Position numbers and translations under genes: made by a program | The notes under the pieces: model-generated | Seen by the model: only the letters and a program-made list of their open reading frames with translations | Database searches by the model: none | What the model was told of the DNA's origin: nothing | Assembly: GCF_001187505.1 (NCBI RefSeq) | Contig: NZ_CP012150.1 | Coordinates: 682,001 to 746,000, forward strand | Direction: 5' to 3' | DNA length: 64,000 nt | DNA from: Mycolicibacterium goodii | GTDB taxonomy: Bacteria; Actinomycetota; Actinomycetes; Mycobacteriales; Mycobacteriaceae | Shown here: in pieces, positions 26,373-35,359 of the stretch | Numbering within the stretch: position 1 is the first letter of the stretch | Layout: the number at the start of each line of letters is the position of its first letter

Positions 26373-26846
26373 TCACAGACCCAGGTCGCTCAGGCCCGGG
26401 TGGTCGTCGGGCCTGCGGCCCAGCGGCCAATGGAACTTGCGATCACCCTCGGCGATCGGAGCGGTGTTGATCGACGCGTGCCGCGTGTGCATCAGTCCGT
26501 TGTCGTCGAATTCCCAGTTCTCGTTGCCGTATGACCGGAACCAGTTGCCGGAGTCGTCGTGGTACTCGTAGGCGAAGCGCACGGCGATCCGGTTGCCGTC
26601 GTGCGCCCAGAGTTCCTTGATCAGCCGGTAGTCGAGCTCGGTGTTCCACTTGCGGGTCAGGAACGCGATGATCTCCTCGCGGCCGGTGGGGAATTCGGTG
26701 CGGTTACGCCAGCGCGAGTCGACGGTGTAGGCCAGGGCGACCCGCTGCGGATCCCGGGTGTTCCAGGCGTCCTCGGCCAGCCTGACCTTCTCGGTCGCGG
26801 TCTCGGTGGTGAACGGCGGCAGCGGTGGACGGGCTGCGTCAGACAT
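26373..26846 (-). CDS. NTF2-like (DUF1348) nuclear transport factor 2 family protein
   Basis: The product has 157 residues from ATG 26846; the 99-base upstream extension runs through the operator and is rejected. The cone-shaped SnoaL/NTF2-like fold is indicated by helix [21 protein letters not shown], strand [16 protein letters not shown] and the aromatic-rich strands [24 protein letters not shown]1348 members are about this length and have no settled function; some are annotated as ring hydrolases or ketosteroid-isomerase-like. It is divergent from a TetR gene across two similar operator dyads, so it is very likely TetR-repressed and induced by a small molecule. Confidence 0.9.
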   Translation of the reverse strand: MSDAARPPLPPFTTETATEKVRLAEDAWNTRDPQRVALAYTVDSRWRNRTEFPTGREEIIAFLTRKWNTELDYRLIKELWAHDGNRIAVRFAYEYHDDSGNWFRSYGNENWEFDDNGLMHTRHASINTAPIAEGDRKFHWPLGRRPDDHPGLSDLGL

Positions 26847-26864
26847 CGGAGCGTTCCTTTCCGA

Positions 26865-26910
26865 AGAACGAGCGTTCTCTCGTCTGCTACCGTAGAGAAC
26901 GATGGTTCTC
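26865..26910. promoter_or_regulatory. Two TetR operator dyads between NTF2-like and tetR genes
   Basis: Dyad 1, AGAACG-AG-CGTTCT (26865-26878), lies 18 bp before the NTF2-like start. Dyad 2, GAGAAC-GATG-GTTCTC (26895-26910), covers the tetR ATG at 26902. Both share the half-site GAAC/GTTC. TACCGT near 26888-26893 could be the -10 of tetR, placing its transcription start at the ATG. Confidence 0.65.
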
Positions 26911-27495
26911 AGCGCAAGGGAGGTCGGTTTGTTGGACCAGGACACCGCGCGCGAGCGCGTGCTCGCCGCGGCCGAGGAACTCTTCTACGGCCGCGGCATC
27001 CAGGCCGTCGGCATGGACGCCGTGCGGACGGCGTCCGGGGTGTCGCTCAAACGCCTGTACCAGATGTTCCCCTCCAAGGAGGATCTGGTTCTTTCCTTTT
27101 TGCAACAACGGGATTCACGCTGGCTGCGGAATCTCGCCGCCGCGGTCGAAACACAGGCCGACCCGAACGACCGGATCACCGCGGTGTTCGACTGGTTGCA
27201 CGCGTGGTTCTCCGAACCCGACTACCGCGGCTGCGCATTCATCAATTCTTTCGGTGAACTCGGTGGCGTCTCCCCCGCGGTCGCCGAGCAGGCACGTCAC
27301 CACAAGAAGGAGTTCCACGCCTATCTCGCCGGCCTGGTCGACGCCGCAGGCCATCCCACCGAATTGGCCGAGCACCTGGCACTTCTCGCCGAAGGCGCGA
27401 TCGTCAACTCGGCGATCTTCGGGACACCCGCGCCCGCGACCCGCGCAAGGCGGGCCGCAGCCGCACTCATGCAGGCTCTCGATAGCTCCGGCTAG
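26902..27495 (+). CDS. TetR-family transcriptional regulator
   Basis: This is a TetR protein of up to 197 residues. The helix-turn-helix is at about 36-58 ([26 protein letters not shown]), followed by a ligand domain with the common sequence [20 protein letters not shown]. Two starts are possible. ATG 26902 would be nearly leaderless but sits inside an operator dyad. TTG 26929 or 26932 follows a strong AAGGGAGG ribosome site (26916-26923) and gives a product beginning at [10 protein letters not shown], where homologues usually start. I give the ATG but consider the TTG at least as likely. Its target is the divergent NTF2-like gene and itself. Confidence 0.88.
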   Translation: MVLSAREVGLLDQDTARERVLAAAEELFYGRGIQAVGMDAVRTASGVSLKRLYQMFPSKEDLVLSFLQQRDSRWLRNLAAAVETQADPNDRITAVFDWLHAWFSEPDYRGCAFINSFGELGGVSPAVAEQARHHKKEFHAYLAGLVDAAGHPTELAEHLALLAEGAIVNSAIFGTPAPATRARRAAAALMQALDSSG

Positions 27496-27532
27496 CCTCC
27501 ACCGCAGCCGCCGCCCTGGCGAAATCCCTGGC

Positions 27533-28645
27533 TCAGGGCGCCTCGCGCAGCGCCGCGGCGAACTGCTCCAGGTCCTCGACGGTGGTGTCGACGTGCGGGG
27601 AGATCCGCAGCACCGGCTTGCGCATCTCGAACGGTGCCCGTGCGAGCTCGCACGCGGTCGTGACGATGCCGCGTTCCGCGATCAACCAGCGGCGCACGGC
27701 CACGGGGTCGGCACCGTCGGTGGGTTCCAGGGTGGTGATCGCGCTGGGTTCGTCGACGGATTCGACGACGCGCCAGCCGTCGACGTCGGCCAGCACCTGC
27801 CGCGAGAGCCGGCCCACCTCGGCGAGCCGCTCCCGCACGGTGGCGGGCCCGGCCGCGAGATGCTCACCGACCGCGACCGAGAACCCCACGCGTGCCGCCG
27901 CGTTGTGCTCACCCTGCTCAAGCTTTTCCAGCGGGGTCATCGGAATTCCCCAGTCGGCCGGTGGAATCCGTGGTCGCAGACGGTCCGCGAGCCCCGGCCG
28001 CACCGCGAGCACCCCGACACCACGCGGGCCGGCCAGCCACTTGCGCGACGACGAGTACACCGCGTCGGCGCCGACATTGCAGTCCAGATGTCCGAGAGCC
28101 TGCGCGGCGTCGATCACCACCGGCACCCCGGCACCGTGGCAGGCCGCGACGAGTTCCGCGGCGGGTTGCGCGACGCCGCGGTGGCTTGCCAGCGCGGTGA
28201 GATGCACCAGCGCAACGGGATCGGCCGACAACCCACGCGCGGCGTCGTTGACCAGGACCCGGCCGTCGCCGTCGGCGGGCAGGGCACGAACCTGAAAACC
28301 GTTGGCCGCCATGGCCGCCAGGTTCGGTCCGTACTCACCGGGCAGGCAGGCGAGCGTGCGCTCCCCCGGCCAACTCGACAGCAGCAGGTCGATCGCGTGG
28401 TTGGATCCGTTGGTGTACACCACATCCGACGCTGCGAACCCGGTGAGCGAGGCGACCGCGGCCCGTCCGGCGTCGAGCACCGGCGCGGCGGCGTCGGCGG
28501 CCACGTAGCCGCCCACCTCGGCCTCGTGACGGGCGTGTGCGGTGGTCGCGTCGATCACCGCGAAGCTCTGCCGTGAGCATGCCCCACTGTCGAAGTGCAG
28601 CCCGGCGACCTTGGGGCGGGCGTCGCGCCACTGCTGCGCGAGCAT
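27533..28645 (-). CDS. egtE: Ergothioneine biosynthesis PLP-dependent C–S lyase EgtE
   Basis: The enzyme has 370 residues from ATG 28645, overlapping the egtD stop by one base (a GTG one codon upstream is also in frame). It is a fold-type I, class V aminotransferase-like PLP enzyme: the Schiff-base lysine is K202 in [11 protein letters not shown], and the cofactor aspartate is D179 in [11 protein letters not shown]. EgtE cleaves the hercynylcysteine sulfoxide C–S bond to give ergothioneine, the last step. It is the final gene of the egtABCDE operon. In-frame sequence beyond 28645 is shadow over egtD. Confidence 0.95.
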   Translation of the reverse strand: MLAQQWRDARPKVAGLHFDSGACSRQSFAVIDATTAHARHEAEVGGYVAADAAAPVLDAGRAAVASLTGFAASDVVYTNGSNHAIDLLLSSWPGERTLACLPGEYGPNLAAMAANGFQVRALPADGDGRVLVNDAARGLSADPVALVHLTALASHRGVAQPAAELVAACHGAGVPVVIDAAQALGHLDCNVGADAVYSSSRKWLAGPRGVGVLAVRPGLADRLRPRIPPADWGIPMTPLEKLEQGEHNAAARVGFSVAVGEHLAAGPATVRERLAEVGRLSRQVLADVDGWRVVESVDEPSAITTLEPTDGADPVAVRRWLIAERGIVTTACELARAPFEMRKPVLRISPHVDTTVEDLEQFAAALREAP

Positions 28646-29610
28646 CACCGCACCGCCAGCGACAAGCCGAAATCGCCGGCCGGATCGGTCCACCAATGCG
28701 TCTGCCGCAGACCGGCCTCGGCGAGTTCGGCAGCGACACTGTCGGGCCGGAACTTGCAGGACACCTCGGTGAGCATCTGCTCGCCCGCGGCGAAGTCGAT
28801 CTCCAGATCCAGCGCCGGGATACGGACGTGCTGCGCGGTGCGCGCACGCAACCACATCTCGATGCGTTCCTCGTCGTCGTTCCACTTGGCGATGTGCTCG
28901 AATGCGTCGAGGTCGAAGTCGGCGGACAACTCGCGGTTCACCACGGCCAGCACATTGCGGTTGAACGCCGCGGTGACCCCGGCCGCGTCGTCGTATGCAC
29001 GCACGAGTCGTCCGGTGTCCTTCACCAGGTCGGTGCCCAACAGCAGGCTGTCCCCCGGCTGCAGCGTGTCGGCCAGGGTCGCCAGGAACTCTGCGCGCGG
29101 CTGCGGGGTGAGGTTGCCGATGGTCGAGCCCAGGAACACCACCAGCCGGCGTCCGACCCGGGGGATCTTGCCGAGATGTTCCTCGAAATCGCCACACACG
29201 GCGTCGATTTCGATGCCAGGGTACTCGGCGCCGATCGCCGCGCCCGCCGAGCGCAGCACGCCCGCGTCGACGTCGAACGGGATGAAGCGGCGCAGCAGGT
29301 CGGCGTCACGCATGGCGTCGAGCAGCATGCGGGTCTTCTCCGAGGTGCCGCTGCCCAGTTCCACCAGGGTGTCGGCCCCCGCGGCGGCGATGATCTCCGC
29401 GGAGCGGGTCCGCAGGATCTGTGCCTCGGTGCGGGTGGGGTAATACTCGGGCAGCCGGGTGATCTGATCGAACAGATCGCTGCCGACCGCATCGTAGAAC
29501 CACTTGGGCGGCAAGCTTTTCGGTGTCGCAGTGAGTCCCGTGCGGACGTCGCGGCGCAGCGCTTCGGCGGCCGAGTCGGCGGCCAGGTAGTTGGCCAGTG
29601 AGAGCGTCAT
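28645..29610 (-). CDS. egtD: L-histidine Nα-trimethyltransferase EgtD
   Basis: This is a 321-residue DUF2260-type SAM methyltransferase, exactly the length of M. smegmatis EgtD and nearly identical to it from memory. SAM binding is at [19 protein letters not shown] near residue 85, with [11 protein letters not shown] and GTDLVKD later. It trimethylates histidine to hercynine, the first committed step of ergothioneine synthesis. The start is ATG 29610. The gene is separated from egtC by 11 bp and overlaps egtE. The small differences from the remembered M. smegmatis protein are one reason to consider a close sister species. Confidence 0.97.
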   Translation of the reverse strand: MTLSLANYLAADSAAEALRRDVRTGLTATPKSLPPKWFYDAVGSDLFDQITRLPEYYPTRTEAQILRTRSAEIIAAAGADTLVELGSGTSEKTRMLLDAMRDADLLRRFIPFDVDAGVLRSAGAAIGAEYPGIEIDAVCGDFEEHLGKIPRVGRRLVVFLGSTIGNLTPQPRAEFLATLADTLQPGDSLLLGTDLVKDTGRLVRAYDDAAGVTAAFNRNVLAVVNRELSADFDLDAFEHIAKWNDDEERIEMWLRARTAQHVRIPALDLEIDFAAGEQMLTEVSCKFRPDSVAAELAEAGLRQTHWWTDPAGDFGLSLAVR

Positions 29611-29621
29611 GGGGCGTCCTT

Positions 29622-30305
29622 TCACAGGGGTGTCACCACGACGTGCGCGTCGCGGACGTCGACGAGGTGGCGGTCCGGGATGTCCGACCAGGCGGGATCG
29701 TCGTCGTAGGGTTCGCTGGCGAGCACCACACCGTCGGGGCGGCGCAGCACCGACAGGGTGTCGCCCCAGGTGGTTGCCAACAATCGGGAACCGTTGGCGG
29801 CCAGGATGTTCAACCGCGCATTCGGATCTCGCTCGCCGACCTCGGTGATGGTGTCGCCGAGCGCGTCGAGGCCACGGGAGAAGATGAGCGCCGCCAGGAT
29901 CGCGCTGTCGACCGTGGACTCGGCCGCACCGGTCAAGGGCAGCACCGCGCGGTCGACCAGACCGTTGTGGGACAACAGCCATCGACCGTCGCTGAACGGC
30001 GCCGACGCCGACGGTTCGATCGGCATGCCGATGGTCGCCGAGCGCACCGCGGCCAGCACACAGCGACTGCGCAGCGCGGGTGCGACCGACGCGAACGACG
30101 CGTCACCCCACAACGGCTTGTCACTGCGCCAGCGGCGCGCCACCCCGTCGTCGTCGAAAAAGCCTGCGCCCCAACCATCGGCGTTCATCAGGCCGTGCTT
30201 CTGGCGCCGCGGGGCATAGGACTGGACCAGCAGGCCCTGTGGCGGGTCGAGCACCAACTCGGCCACCGACCGCGGCGCGCCCACCCACGCCACATGCCGG
30301 CACAT
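29622..30305 (-). CDS. egtC: Ergothioneine biosynthesis amidohydrolase EgtC
   Basis: This 227-residue class II glutamine-amidotransferase-like Ntn hydrolase has its catalytic cysteine at position 2 (MCRHVAW), exposed after removal of Met1. Further family segments are [14 protein letters not shown] and LLSHNGLVD. EgtC hydrolyses γ-glutamyl-hercynylcysteine sulfoxide, releasing glutamate. ATG 30305 overlaps the egtB stop (TGATG), so translation is coupled. Length matches known EgtC. Confidence 0.96.
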   Translation of the reverse strand: MCRHVAWVGAPRSVAELVLDPPQGLLVQSYAPRRQKHGLMNADGWGAGFFDDDGVARRWRSDKPLWGDASFASVAPALRSRCVLAAVRSATIGMPIEPSASAPFSDGRWLLSHNGLVDRAVLPLTGAAESTVDSAILAALIFSRGLDALGDTITEVGERDPNARLNILAANGSRLLATTWGDTLSVLRRPDGVVLASEPYDDDPAWSDIPDRHLVDVRDAHVVVTPL

Positions 30306-31591
30306 CAGACGTCCCAGGCCAGGCGGACACCCGAGAAGATCTGCCGCCGGATCGGGTGATCCCAGTTGCGGAAGCTGGGCCGCAGGATGCCGGGCGCCAC
30401 CGCCCACGACCCGCCGCGCAGCACGCGGTAGTCACCGGTTCCGTTGGTGTCGAAGAACGGTGTGCTGTAGCGCTCGTAGATCATCGGTGTGAAACCGGGC
30501 CAGGGCCGCAGCGGTGACGTGGTCCACTCCCATACGTCGCCCAGCATCTGCTCGGCGCCGTACGCCGACGCGCCCGCCGGGTAGGCGCCGACAGGGGCCG
30601 GACGGCGCGCATCGCCCCCGAGGTTGGCGAGTGCGGCACTGGGTTGCGCCGAGCCCCAAGGGAATCGACGTCGGGCACCGGCGGCGGGATCCCATGCGCA
30701 GGCCTTCTCCCACTCGATCTCGGTGGGCAACCGCGCACCCGCCCAGGCCGCATACGCCTCGGCCTCGAAGAACGTCACATGTTGCACGGGTTCGTCGTCG
30801 GGGATCTCCTCGACGTGCCCGAACCGGGTACGGGTGCCGTCGGGGTTCCAGAACTGCGGAGCCGCCAGGCCCGCCTCCTGCCGGTAGGTCCAGCCGCGCG
30901 GTGACCACCACCGCGGCTCGTCGTAGCCGCCGTCGGCGATGAATTCGCCCCACTCGGCGTTGGTCACCGGTACACGCCCGATCCGGAACGACGGCACATC
31001 GACGACGTGTGCGGGCCGCTCGTTGTCCAGTGAGTGCGGTTCGGTCAGCGCGTCGACGCCGAGCACGAACGAGCCGCCCGGCACCAGCACCGAGGTACCC
31101 GCCACACCCGGCCGACCCGCGGGCAGCGGCGTCCCGGCGTCGAGCAGAGGTGGGCCTTCGCGCAGGTTCAGCGCCTGCAGCATGGTCTCGTCGTGCTGGT
31201 TCTCGTGGCTGATCACCAGGGCGAACCGGAAACCCGGGTCGTCCTCGCGCAACGTGTCGAGGGTGTCGAGCGCCTTGGCCCGCACCGTCGCACAGTACGC
31301 ACGCGCATCCGACGGCGGCAGCAGCGGCAGGTTGACCCGGGCGGCGCGGGAATGCACGAAGGCGTCGTAGAGCCGGTCCACCTCGGGCGCGAGCATGCCC
31401 GGGCGGTCGATGTTGCCATCGCGCAGCAGCCACAGCTCTTCCTGCTGGCCGATGTGCGCGAGATCCCACACCAGCGGACTCATCAGCGGGTCGTACTGGC
31501 GGTGCAGTTCGGCGTCGTCGAACTCCACCAGCCGCAGTGTCCGTTCGCGGGCCAGTGCCAGCTCGTCGGCCAGCGTCTCGCGTGTGATCAA
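30305..31591 (-). CDS. egtB: Hercynine oxygenase EgtB
   Basis: The product has 428 residues, the expected length. The N-terminal DinB-like domain carries the three iron ligands: one His in [10 protein letters not shown] (H46) and two in [10 protein letters not shown] (H129, H133). The C-terminal FGE-sulfatase domain has the GDVWEWT and RVLRGGSW motifs. EgtB uses Fe(II) and O2 to join γ-glutamylcysteine to hercynine as a sulfoxide. The start is an unusual TTG at 31591 that overlaps the egtA stop (TTGA), so initiation depends on coupling. A GTG seven bases upstream is out of frame. Confidence 0.96.
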   Translation of the reverse strand: MITRETLADELALARERTLRLVEFDDAELHRQYDPLMSPLVWDLAHIGQQEELWLLRDGNIDRPGMLAPEVDRLYDAFVHSRAARVNLPLLPPSDARAYCATVRAKALDTLDTLREDDPGFRFALVISHENQHDETMLQALNLREGPPLLDAGTPLPAGRPGVAGTSVLVPGGSFVLGVDALTEPHSLDNERPAHVVDVPSFRIGRVPVTNAEWGEFIADGGYDEPRWWSPRGWTYRQEAGLAAPQFWNPDGTRTRFGHVEEIPDDEPVQHVTFFEAEAYAAWAGARLPTEIEWEKACAWDPAAGARRRFPWGSAQPSAALANLGGDARRPAPVGAYPAGASAYGAEQMLGDVWEWTTSPLRPWPGFTPMIYERYSTPFFDTNGTGDYRVLRGGSWAVAPGILRPSFRNWDHPIRRQIFSGVRLAWDV

Positions 31592-32859
31592 AACTCACCT
31601 TTCGCCAGTTCCCGGACGGCGGCGGCGATTCCGCGCGTCACCACGCGGTCCGAGAAGTCGTCGGCGGGACTACGCCTCATCTCGACCGAACGCACCAAAC
31701 GCGTCATCGATTCCTCGAGCTCGGCCGGTGCGCGCTCGGCCGCGAGCCGCACACACGTCAAAGCGGCGGTGTGCAGGTGCCGGTCCGTCAGCCCCATCCG
31801 TGCGGCGCGGTCCCAGGCTGTGGCCACCGGAAGTGTTGCCTCGGCGGCACTTTCGGCCGCGACCGGATCGTCGAGCAACGTCGTGAGGGTGAACACCGCG
31901 GCCGGCCACAGCGCGTCGGGCACGCTGTCGAGATAGCGGATCTCCAGCCACCGGCGCGGCCGCACCGGCGGGAACAGCGTCGTCAGGTGGTAGTCCAGGT
32001 CGGCCTCGGTGGGCCTGCGCCCACCCAGCACGGCGCGCCCGTCGGCCCAGTCGGCGAACGGCACCCAGTTGGTCACCGGCACCGCGTCCGGAGAGTTCAC
32101 CAGCATCACCGGCGCCCGAAGCGCGTAGCGCGCCCACTCGCCGGCCGGGTCGTCCCCGTCGAGACCGAGCACCGGGCCGCACCGCGCCGAGTCGAGCTGC
32201 CCCCACACGCGTTGCCGCGTCGAACTCCAGCCCGTGAATTCACCACGCAGCATCGGCGAGTTGGCGGTGATCGCGATCATCGTGGGGCCAAGCGCATGTG
32301 CCAGCCGCACCCGCTCGGCCCAGCCGTCGCGGGGCCCGGCATCGAGGTTGACCTGCACCGACGCGGTCGCCGTCATCATCGCCGCGCCGGCCTCGGCGGT
32401 GCCGCTCGCGGTGAAGAACCGCTCCATGGCCGAATAGCGCGGTCCGGGATTGACCCGGTGGGTCGGCCGCAGCGGATCGGTGCCCAGCAGCACCAGGCCG
32501 AGATTGCGGCGGGCGAACGACGCCCGCAGCACGGCACGGTCGGCCTGCAGCGCGGTCACCGCGGCGAGCGGGCCGTCGTACGGCGGCCCGGACAATTCGA
32601 CCGCGCCGCCGGGTTCCACGGTGATCCTGCTGCCGCCGGGAAGGGGCGGCGCATCGGCGATCGCGGCCGACAATTCGTCCCAGCCCGGCCGTCGCGTCGG
32701 CTCACTCAGGTCGAAGCAATGCGCTTCGATCTCCAAACCGACCCGACCCAGCGGACCGTGCTGCAGACTGTGCGCACCGATGTGGGCGGCGGCCTGCTCG
32801 GCACTGGTGAACTCGACCGGAACCGCGCAGCCAGAATCACTTCTGGCGGTTGAGGCCAT
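31588..32859 (-). CDS. egtA: Glutamate–cysteine ligase EgtA
   Basis: This is a 423-residue GCS2-superfamily ligase, the first gene of the ergothioneine operon. It makes γ-glutamylcysteine for EgtB from glutamate, cysteine and ATP. Visible family segments are [42 protein letters not shown] and [12 protein letters not shown]. The ATG at 32859 has GGGAGGG upstream. The 115-bp gap to the next gene (32860-32974) must carry the operon promoter; no clear sigma consensus is visible, but a perfect hairpin abuts the ribosome site. Confidence 0.95.
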   Translation of the reverse strand: MASTARSDSGCAVPVEFTSAEQAAAHIGAHSLQHGPLGRVGLEIEAHCFDLSEPTRRPGWDELSAAIADAPPLPGGSRITVEPGGAVELSGPPYDGPLAAVTALQADRAVLRASFARRNLGLVLLGTDPLRPTHRVNPGPRYSAMERFFTASGTAEAGAAMMTATASVQVNLDAGPRDGWAERVRLAHALGPTMIAITANSPMLRGEFTGWSSTRQRVWGQLDSARCGPVLGLDGDDPAGEWARYALRAPVMLVNSPDAVPVTNWVPFADWADGRAVLGGRRPTEADLDYHLTTLFPPVRPRRWLEIRYLDSVPDALWPAAVFTLTTLLDDPVAAESAAEATLPVATAWDRAARMGLTDRHLHTAALTCVRLAAERAPAELEESMTRLVRSVEMRRSPADDFSDRVVTRGIAAAVRELAKGEF

Positions 32860-32874
32860 GACAACCGTCCCTCC

Positions 32875-32892
32875 CGGTCCGATGCCGGACCG
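32875..32892 (-). other. Hairpin adjoining the egtA ribosome site
   Basis: CGGTCCG (32875-32881) and CGGACCG (32886-32892) pair perfectly across a 4-nt loop in the egtA leader, immediately 5' of the GGGAGGG ribosome site at 32867-32873 on the minus strand. It could limit ribosome access or be a protein site. Structure is seen; function is inferred. Confidence 0.4.
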
Positions 32893-32974
32893 TCTGGTTC
32901 CCCTCTATCTTCCAGATCGGACCGACAAAGTTCGCGTCTTTATTCGTGACGCATCCATGACGGTTGTGGGCCGG

Positions 32975-33616
32975 TTATTGCCCGAGGGTGTTCTGTATGG
33001 CCCCGGCCAGCACGTTGACCGCGGGTCCGCCGTTGCCGGACTGACACACCTTGGCCTGCAGCAAAACGTTCTCGCGCTTACGGGTGGTGTTGAAGCAGCG
33101 CCGGTCGGTGCCCGCCTCCTGCTTGACCCAGTCGGCGTCGGCCGGGCCCGCCGGGCCGCCGGTGAACGTCCACACCTCGGTGGTGAAGTTGTCCAGATGC
33201 ATCGCGGTGGTCTGACCCGAGCAGCCGACGGTGCGGTCGACGACGCGGTGGTAGGCCCGGTCGGCGGCGTCGACGGTCGCGAACACCCCGACGGCCTGCT
33301 TCACCAGATGGGTGTCGTCACCCGCCGCGGTCTGGGCGGTGGCACCGCCGAACGACGCCAGATCCGGGTCGTTGAACACCTCGGGCAGACCGATGTCGGC
33401 CCAGTTGTTGCACACGGGATTGTCGACGGAGAACGCCTGGAACGGCTCGGTGAACTCGGACTCCCACCGGATCGGGGCGCCGACGATGTTGCTCACCGAA
33501 CCCTTGGGCATGACGGCGTAGGACACCACACCGGGATCCGACGGCCGGGCCGCCGCAGGTGCCACTGACGCCAAGACAAGTCCAGCCACCCCGAGACTCA
33601 CAGTCACGGCACGCAT
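32975..33616 (-). CDS. Secreted PknH-type sensor-domain protein (Rv3705c-like)
   Basis: The protein has 213 residues from ATG 33616, which starts a clean signal peptide (MRAVTVSLGVAGLVLASVAPAAA); ATG 33628 would add four residues. The mature part resembles the extracellular PknH_C sensor domain: conserved cysteines in NPVCNNW, VGCSGQT, RRCFNTT and KVCQSG fit two disulphides, and it ends with NVLAGAIQNTLGQ. Stand-alone secreted members of this family are common in mycobacteria and may bind a ligand in the envelope. It is 17 bp downstream of the LppU-like gene and upstream of egtA, as in M. tuberculosis. Confidence 0.85.
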   Translation of the reverse strand: MRAVTVSLGVAGLVLASVAPAAARPSDPGVVSYAVMPKGSVSNIVGAPIRWESEFTEPFQAFSVDNPVCNNWADIGLPEVFNDPDLASFGGATAQTAAGDDTHLVKQAVGVFATVDAADRAYHRVVDRTVGCSGQTTAMHLDNFTTEVWTFTGGPAGPADADWVKQEAGTDRRCFNTTRKRENVLLQAKVCQSGNGGPAVNVLAGAIQNTLGQ

Positions 33617-33633
33617 GGGCTCGATCATGCCAT

Positions 33634-34152
33634 TCAGTACACGGTGCGGGTGCAGTAGGTGCGTGCCGGTGAGGGGTACGGCCAGGCGAACTGGCCGGCG
33701 TCGTCGCCACATGCGGACCGGTCGCGCACGTCGAGCCGCCGGGTCACCTGCACCAGCAGGCCGGGTCGGGCGGGTTCGGCGCAGTCGGCCAGTTCGACCA
33801 TGCCCGCGGGCATCCCGAGTTCGTAGCAGTGGTTGGCGACCAGGTTCGGCACCAGGCACAGCCTCGCCGTCGACGGGTCGGCGAACTCCGAGGACAGGTG
33901 CTGGTACTCGCGGCTGGGGCACGCGCCGGTCTCGTCGGCGATGGCACCCACCGTGTAGCTGGGGTCGACGCCGCAGTCCACCTCGATGGCGCGCACCACC
34001 TCGGGACTCGACGGGGTCGCGGCGGGCACGCTCACGCAATCGCCCACCGAGAAGACCATCACCGCACCGCGTTCGGTGCCGTGCTGCCCACACGCCGGGG
34101 CGAGCAGCACCGGTGCCGCGAGCAGCGCGAGCATCAGCCGATGGCGCGTCAT
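33634..34152 (-). CDS. LppU/SCO3897-like secreted protein
   Basis: The protein has 172 residues from ATG 34152 with an N-terminal secretion signal (MTRHRLMLALLAAPVLLAPAC). The cysteine at 21 follows A-P-A, a poor lipobox, so lipidation is uncertain. The mature domain has the paired-cysteine pattern of the LppU family: VGDCVSVP, EVDCGVDPSYTVGA, GACPSREYQHLSS, LCLVPNLVANHCYEL. The role is unknown. It is followed by the PknH-like gene, likely co-transcribed. The 117-bp gap to the Fur gene (34153-34269) holds an AT-richer stretch with no clear promoter or hairpin. Confidence 0.8.
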   Translation of the reverse strand: MTRHRLMLALLAAPVLLAPACGQHGTERGAVMVFSVGDCVSVPAATPSSPEVVRAIEVDCGVDPSYTVGAIADETGACPSREYQHLSSEFADPSTARLCLVPNLVANHCYELGMPAGMVELADCAEPARPGLLVQVTRRLDVRDRSACGDDAGQFAWPYPSPARTYCTRTVY

Positions 34153-34269
34153 GGTTAGGCAGAATCTCACGATTCCTCGCGTGTCACCCAGGGCTTCAAC
34201 CGAATTGATATGAAGAGCCCCGGCCACCGAGGGGTCGTGGCCGGGGCGTCTTCGGGCTGCAGATGTGGT

Positions 34270-34725
34270 CTAGATGGCGCTGTGTGGCGTTTTGGTTGTG
34301 CTGCCCTGGCAGTCTGCGCAAACACCCCAGTACACGACCTCTGCCTCGTCGACCGCGAAGCCCGCGAGATCGGACGGTTCCAGGCAGGGCGCCTCGCCGA
34401 CCGCACAGTCGACGTCGGCAACCCGGCCGCACACCCGGCACACCAGGTGATGGTGGTTGTCACCGGTGCGGGTCTCGTACCGCGCCGACGATCCGGCGGG
34501 TTCGATGCGCCGCACCAGGCCCGCGTTGACGCAGGCCCGCAGCACGTCGTACACCGCCTGGGTGGACACCGAACCGAGATTCTGGCGAACTGCCACGGCC
34601 ACGTCGTCCGCAGTCGAGTGTGGCTGTTCGGCGAGCACTTCGAGCACCGCGACCCTGGGCGCAGTGACCCGCAACCCGACAGCCCGCAAAAGGGCCCTGG
34701 GATCGTGGTCATGCACTGTGGTCAC
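34270..34725 (-). CDS. furA3: Fur-family transcriptional regulator (FurA-like)
   Basis: This 151-residue Fur protein has a winged helix at ~10-80 (STQAVYDVLRACVNAGLVRRI) and a C-terminal metal domain with HHHLVCRVCG (C96, C99) and VCADCQ (C136, C139), the two CxxC pairs for structural zinc. It resembles the FurA group that normally sits beside katG, but no catalase gene is nearby. M. smegmatis has several furA paralogues, and I believe this locus is the third, so the symbol is tentative. GTG 34725 is at the expected transcription start of a good promoter, so the mRNA is probably leaderless. It may sense peroxide or iron. Confidence 0.85.
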   Translation of the reverse strand: MTTVHDHDPRALLRAVGLRVTAPRVAVLEVLAEQPHSTADDVAVAVRQNLGSVSTQAVYDVLRACVNAGLVRRIEPAGSSARYETRTGDNHHHLVCRVCGRVADVDCAVGEAPCLEPSDLAGFAVDEAEVVYWGVCADCQGSTTKTPHSAI

Positions 34726-34732
34726 AAGACCC

Positions 34733-34762
34733 AGTATGCGCCCATTTTTTGGAATGAGTCAA
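34733..34762 (-). promoter_or_regulatory. Sigma-A promoter of the Fur gene
   Basis: Reading the minus strand, TTGACT (34757-34762) is the -35 and CATACT (34733-34738) the -10, separated by 18 nt. Transcription would start about 34725-34727, at or next to the GTG. The A/T-rich spacer (CATTCCAAAAAATGG) is a possible Fur autoregulation site. Confidence 0.65.
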
Positions 34763-34777
34763 AAACAGGGCGTGTGA

Positions 34778-35227
34778 TTATGGTCGCGCGGGTGCCGTGT
34801 TCGGCGTCTCCGGCCGTTCCGGGGCCGACGGTCCGCGGAATACATCATCGTCGTCACCCGGCATCACGACCGGACCGCTCGGGCCGAACTGGCCGGGACC
34901 GCCGCCCATACCGGGCATCATCGGCGGAGGGCCACCACGGTGGAACATCATGACGTGCGGGCGGTCGTGGCCCCGGTGGTGATGACCGGGACCGGAGTTC
35001 TTGCCGAGCACGAAGCCGGTGCCGAACACCACGGCGACGATGAACACGACACCTGCGACGATGCCGACCCACGCGGCGGCCTGCACGAGGCGGCTGTGCC
35101 GACGGGGCTCCGGCGGTGGCGCAACGACGGGTGCTGCGGCCGCAGGCGGGGGCGGCGGGTTGTCAGTGGTCGACGCGGGGGTCGTCTCGACCGGCGTGGT
35201 CGGGTGATCAGACTGTGTTTCACTCAT
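34778..35227 (-). CDS. Proline/His/Met-rich single-pass membrane protein
   Basis: This 149-residue protein has a Pro/Thr-rich cytoplasmic start, one transmembrane helix at about 48-70 (AAWVGIVAGVVFIVAVVFGTGFVLG), and an exposed tail rich in His, Met, Gly and Pro (HHHRGHDRPHVMMFHRGG, PPMMPGMGGGPG). The His/Met clusters suggest possible metal (copper or iron) contacts, which is interesting beside a Fur regulator, but no family is recognised. Gene order fits Rv3706c. The upstream region carries a PhoP-like direct repeat. Confidence 0.8.
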   Translation of the reverse strand: MSETQSDHPTTPVETTPASTTDNPPPPPAAAAPVVAPPPEPRRHSRLVQAAAWVGIVAGVVFIVAVVFGTGFVLGKNSGPGHHHRGHDRPHVMMFHRGGPPPMMPGMGGGPGQFGPSGPVVMPGDDDDVFRGPSAPERPETPNTAPARP

Positions 35228-35270
35228 GCCACGAGCATGCAGTCGCTGCTCAGGTGGTCATTCAGAATCG

Positions 35271-35288
35271 GCTATGAATTCGCTATGA
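35271..35288 (-). promoter_or_regulatory. TCATAGC-N4-TCATAGC direct repeat (PhoP-type box)
   Basis: On the minus strand TCATAGC (35288-35282), GAAT, TCATAGC (35277-35271) form a perfect 7-4-7 direct repeat, centred ~52 bp before the ATG at 35227. Mycobacterial PhoP recognises TCACAGC repeats with the same spacing, so each half differs by one base. It suggests control by PhoP or another OmpR-type regulator. Confidence 0.5.
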
Positions 35289-35359
35289 AAGGTTGCTCGC
35301 CGTGCGTAACGCAGTGGCGGCCCCGCGCGCGATTTTCCGCCCTGGCGTTACAAACGGCG

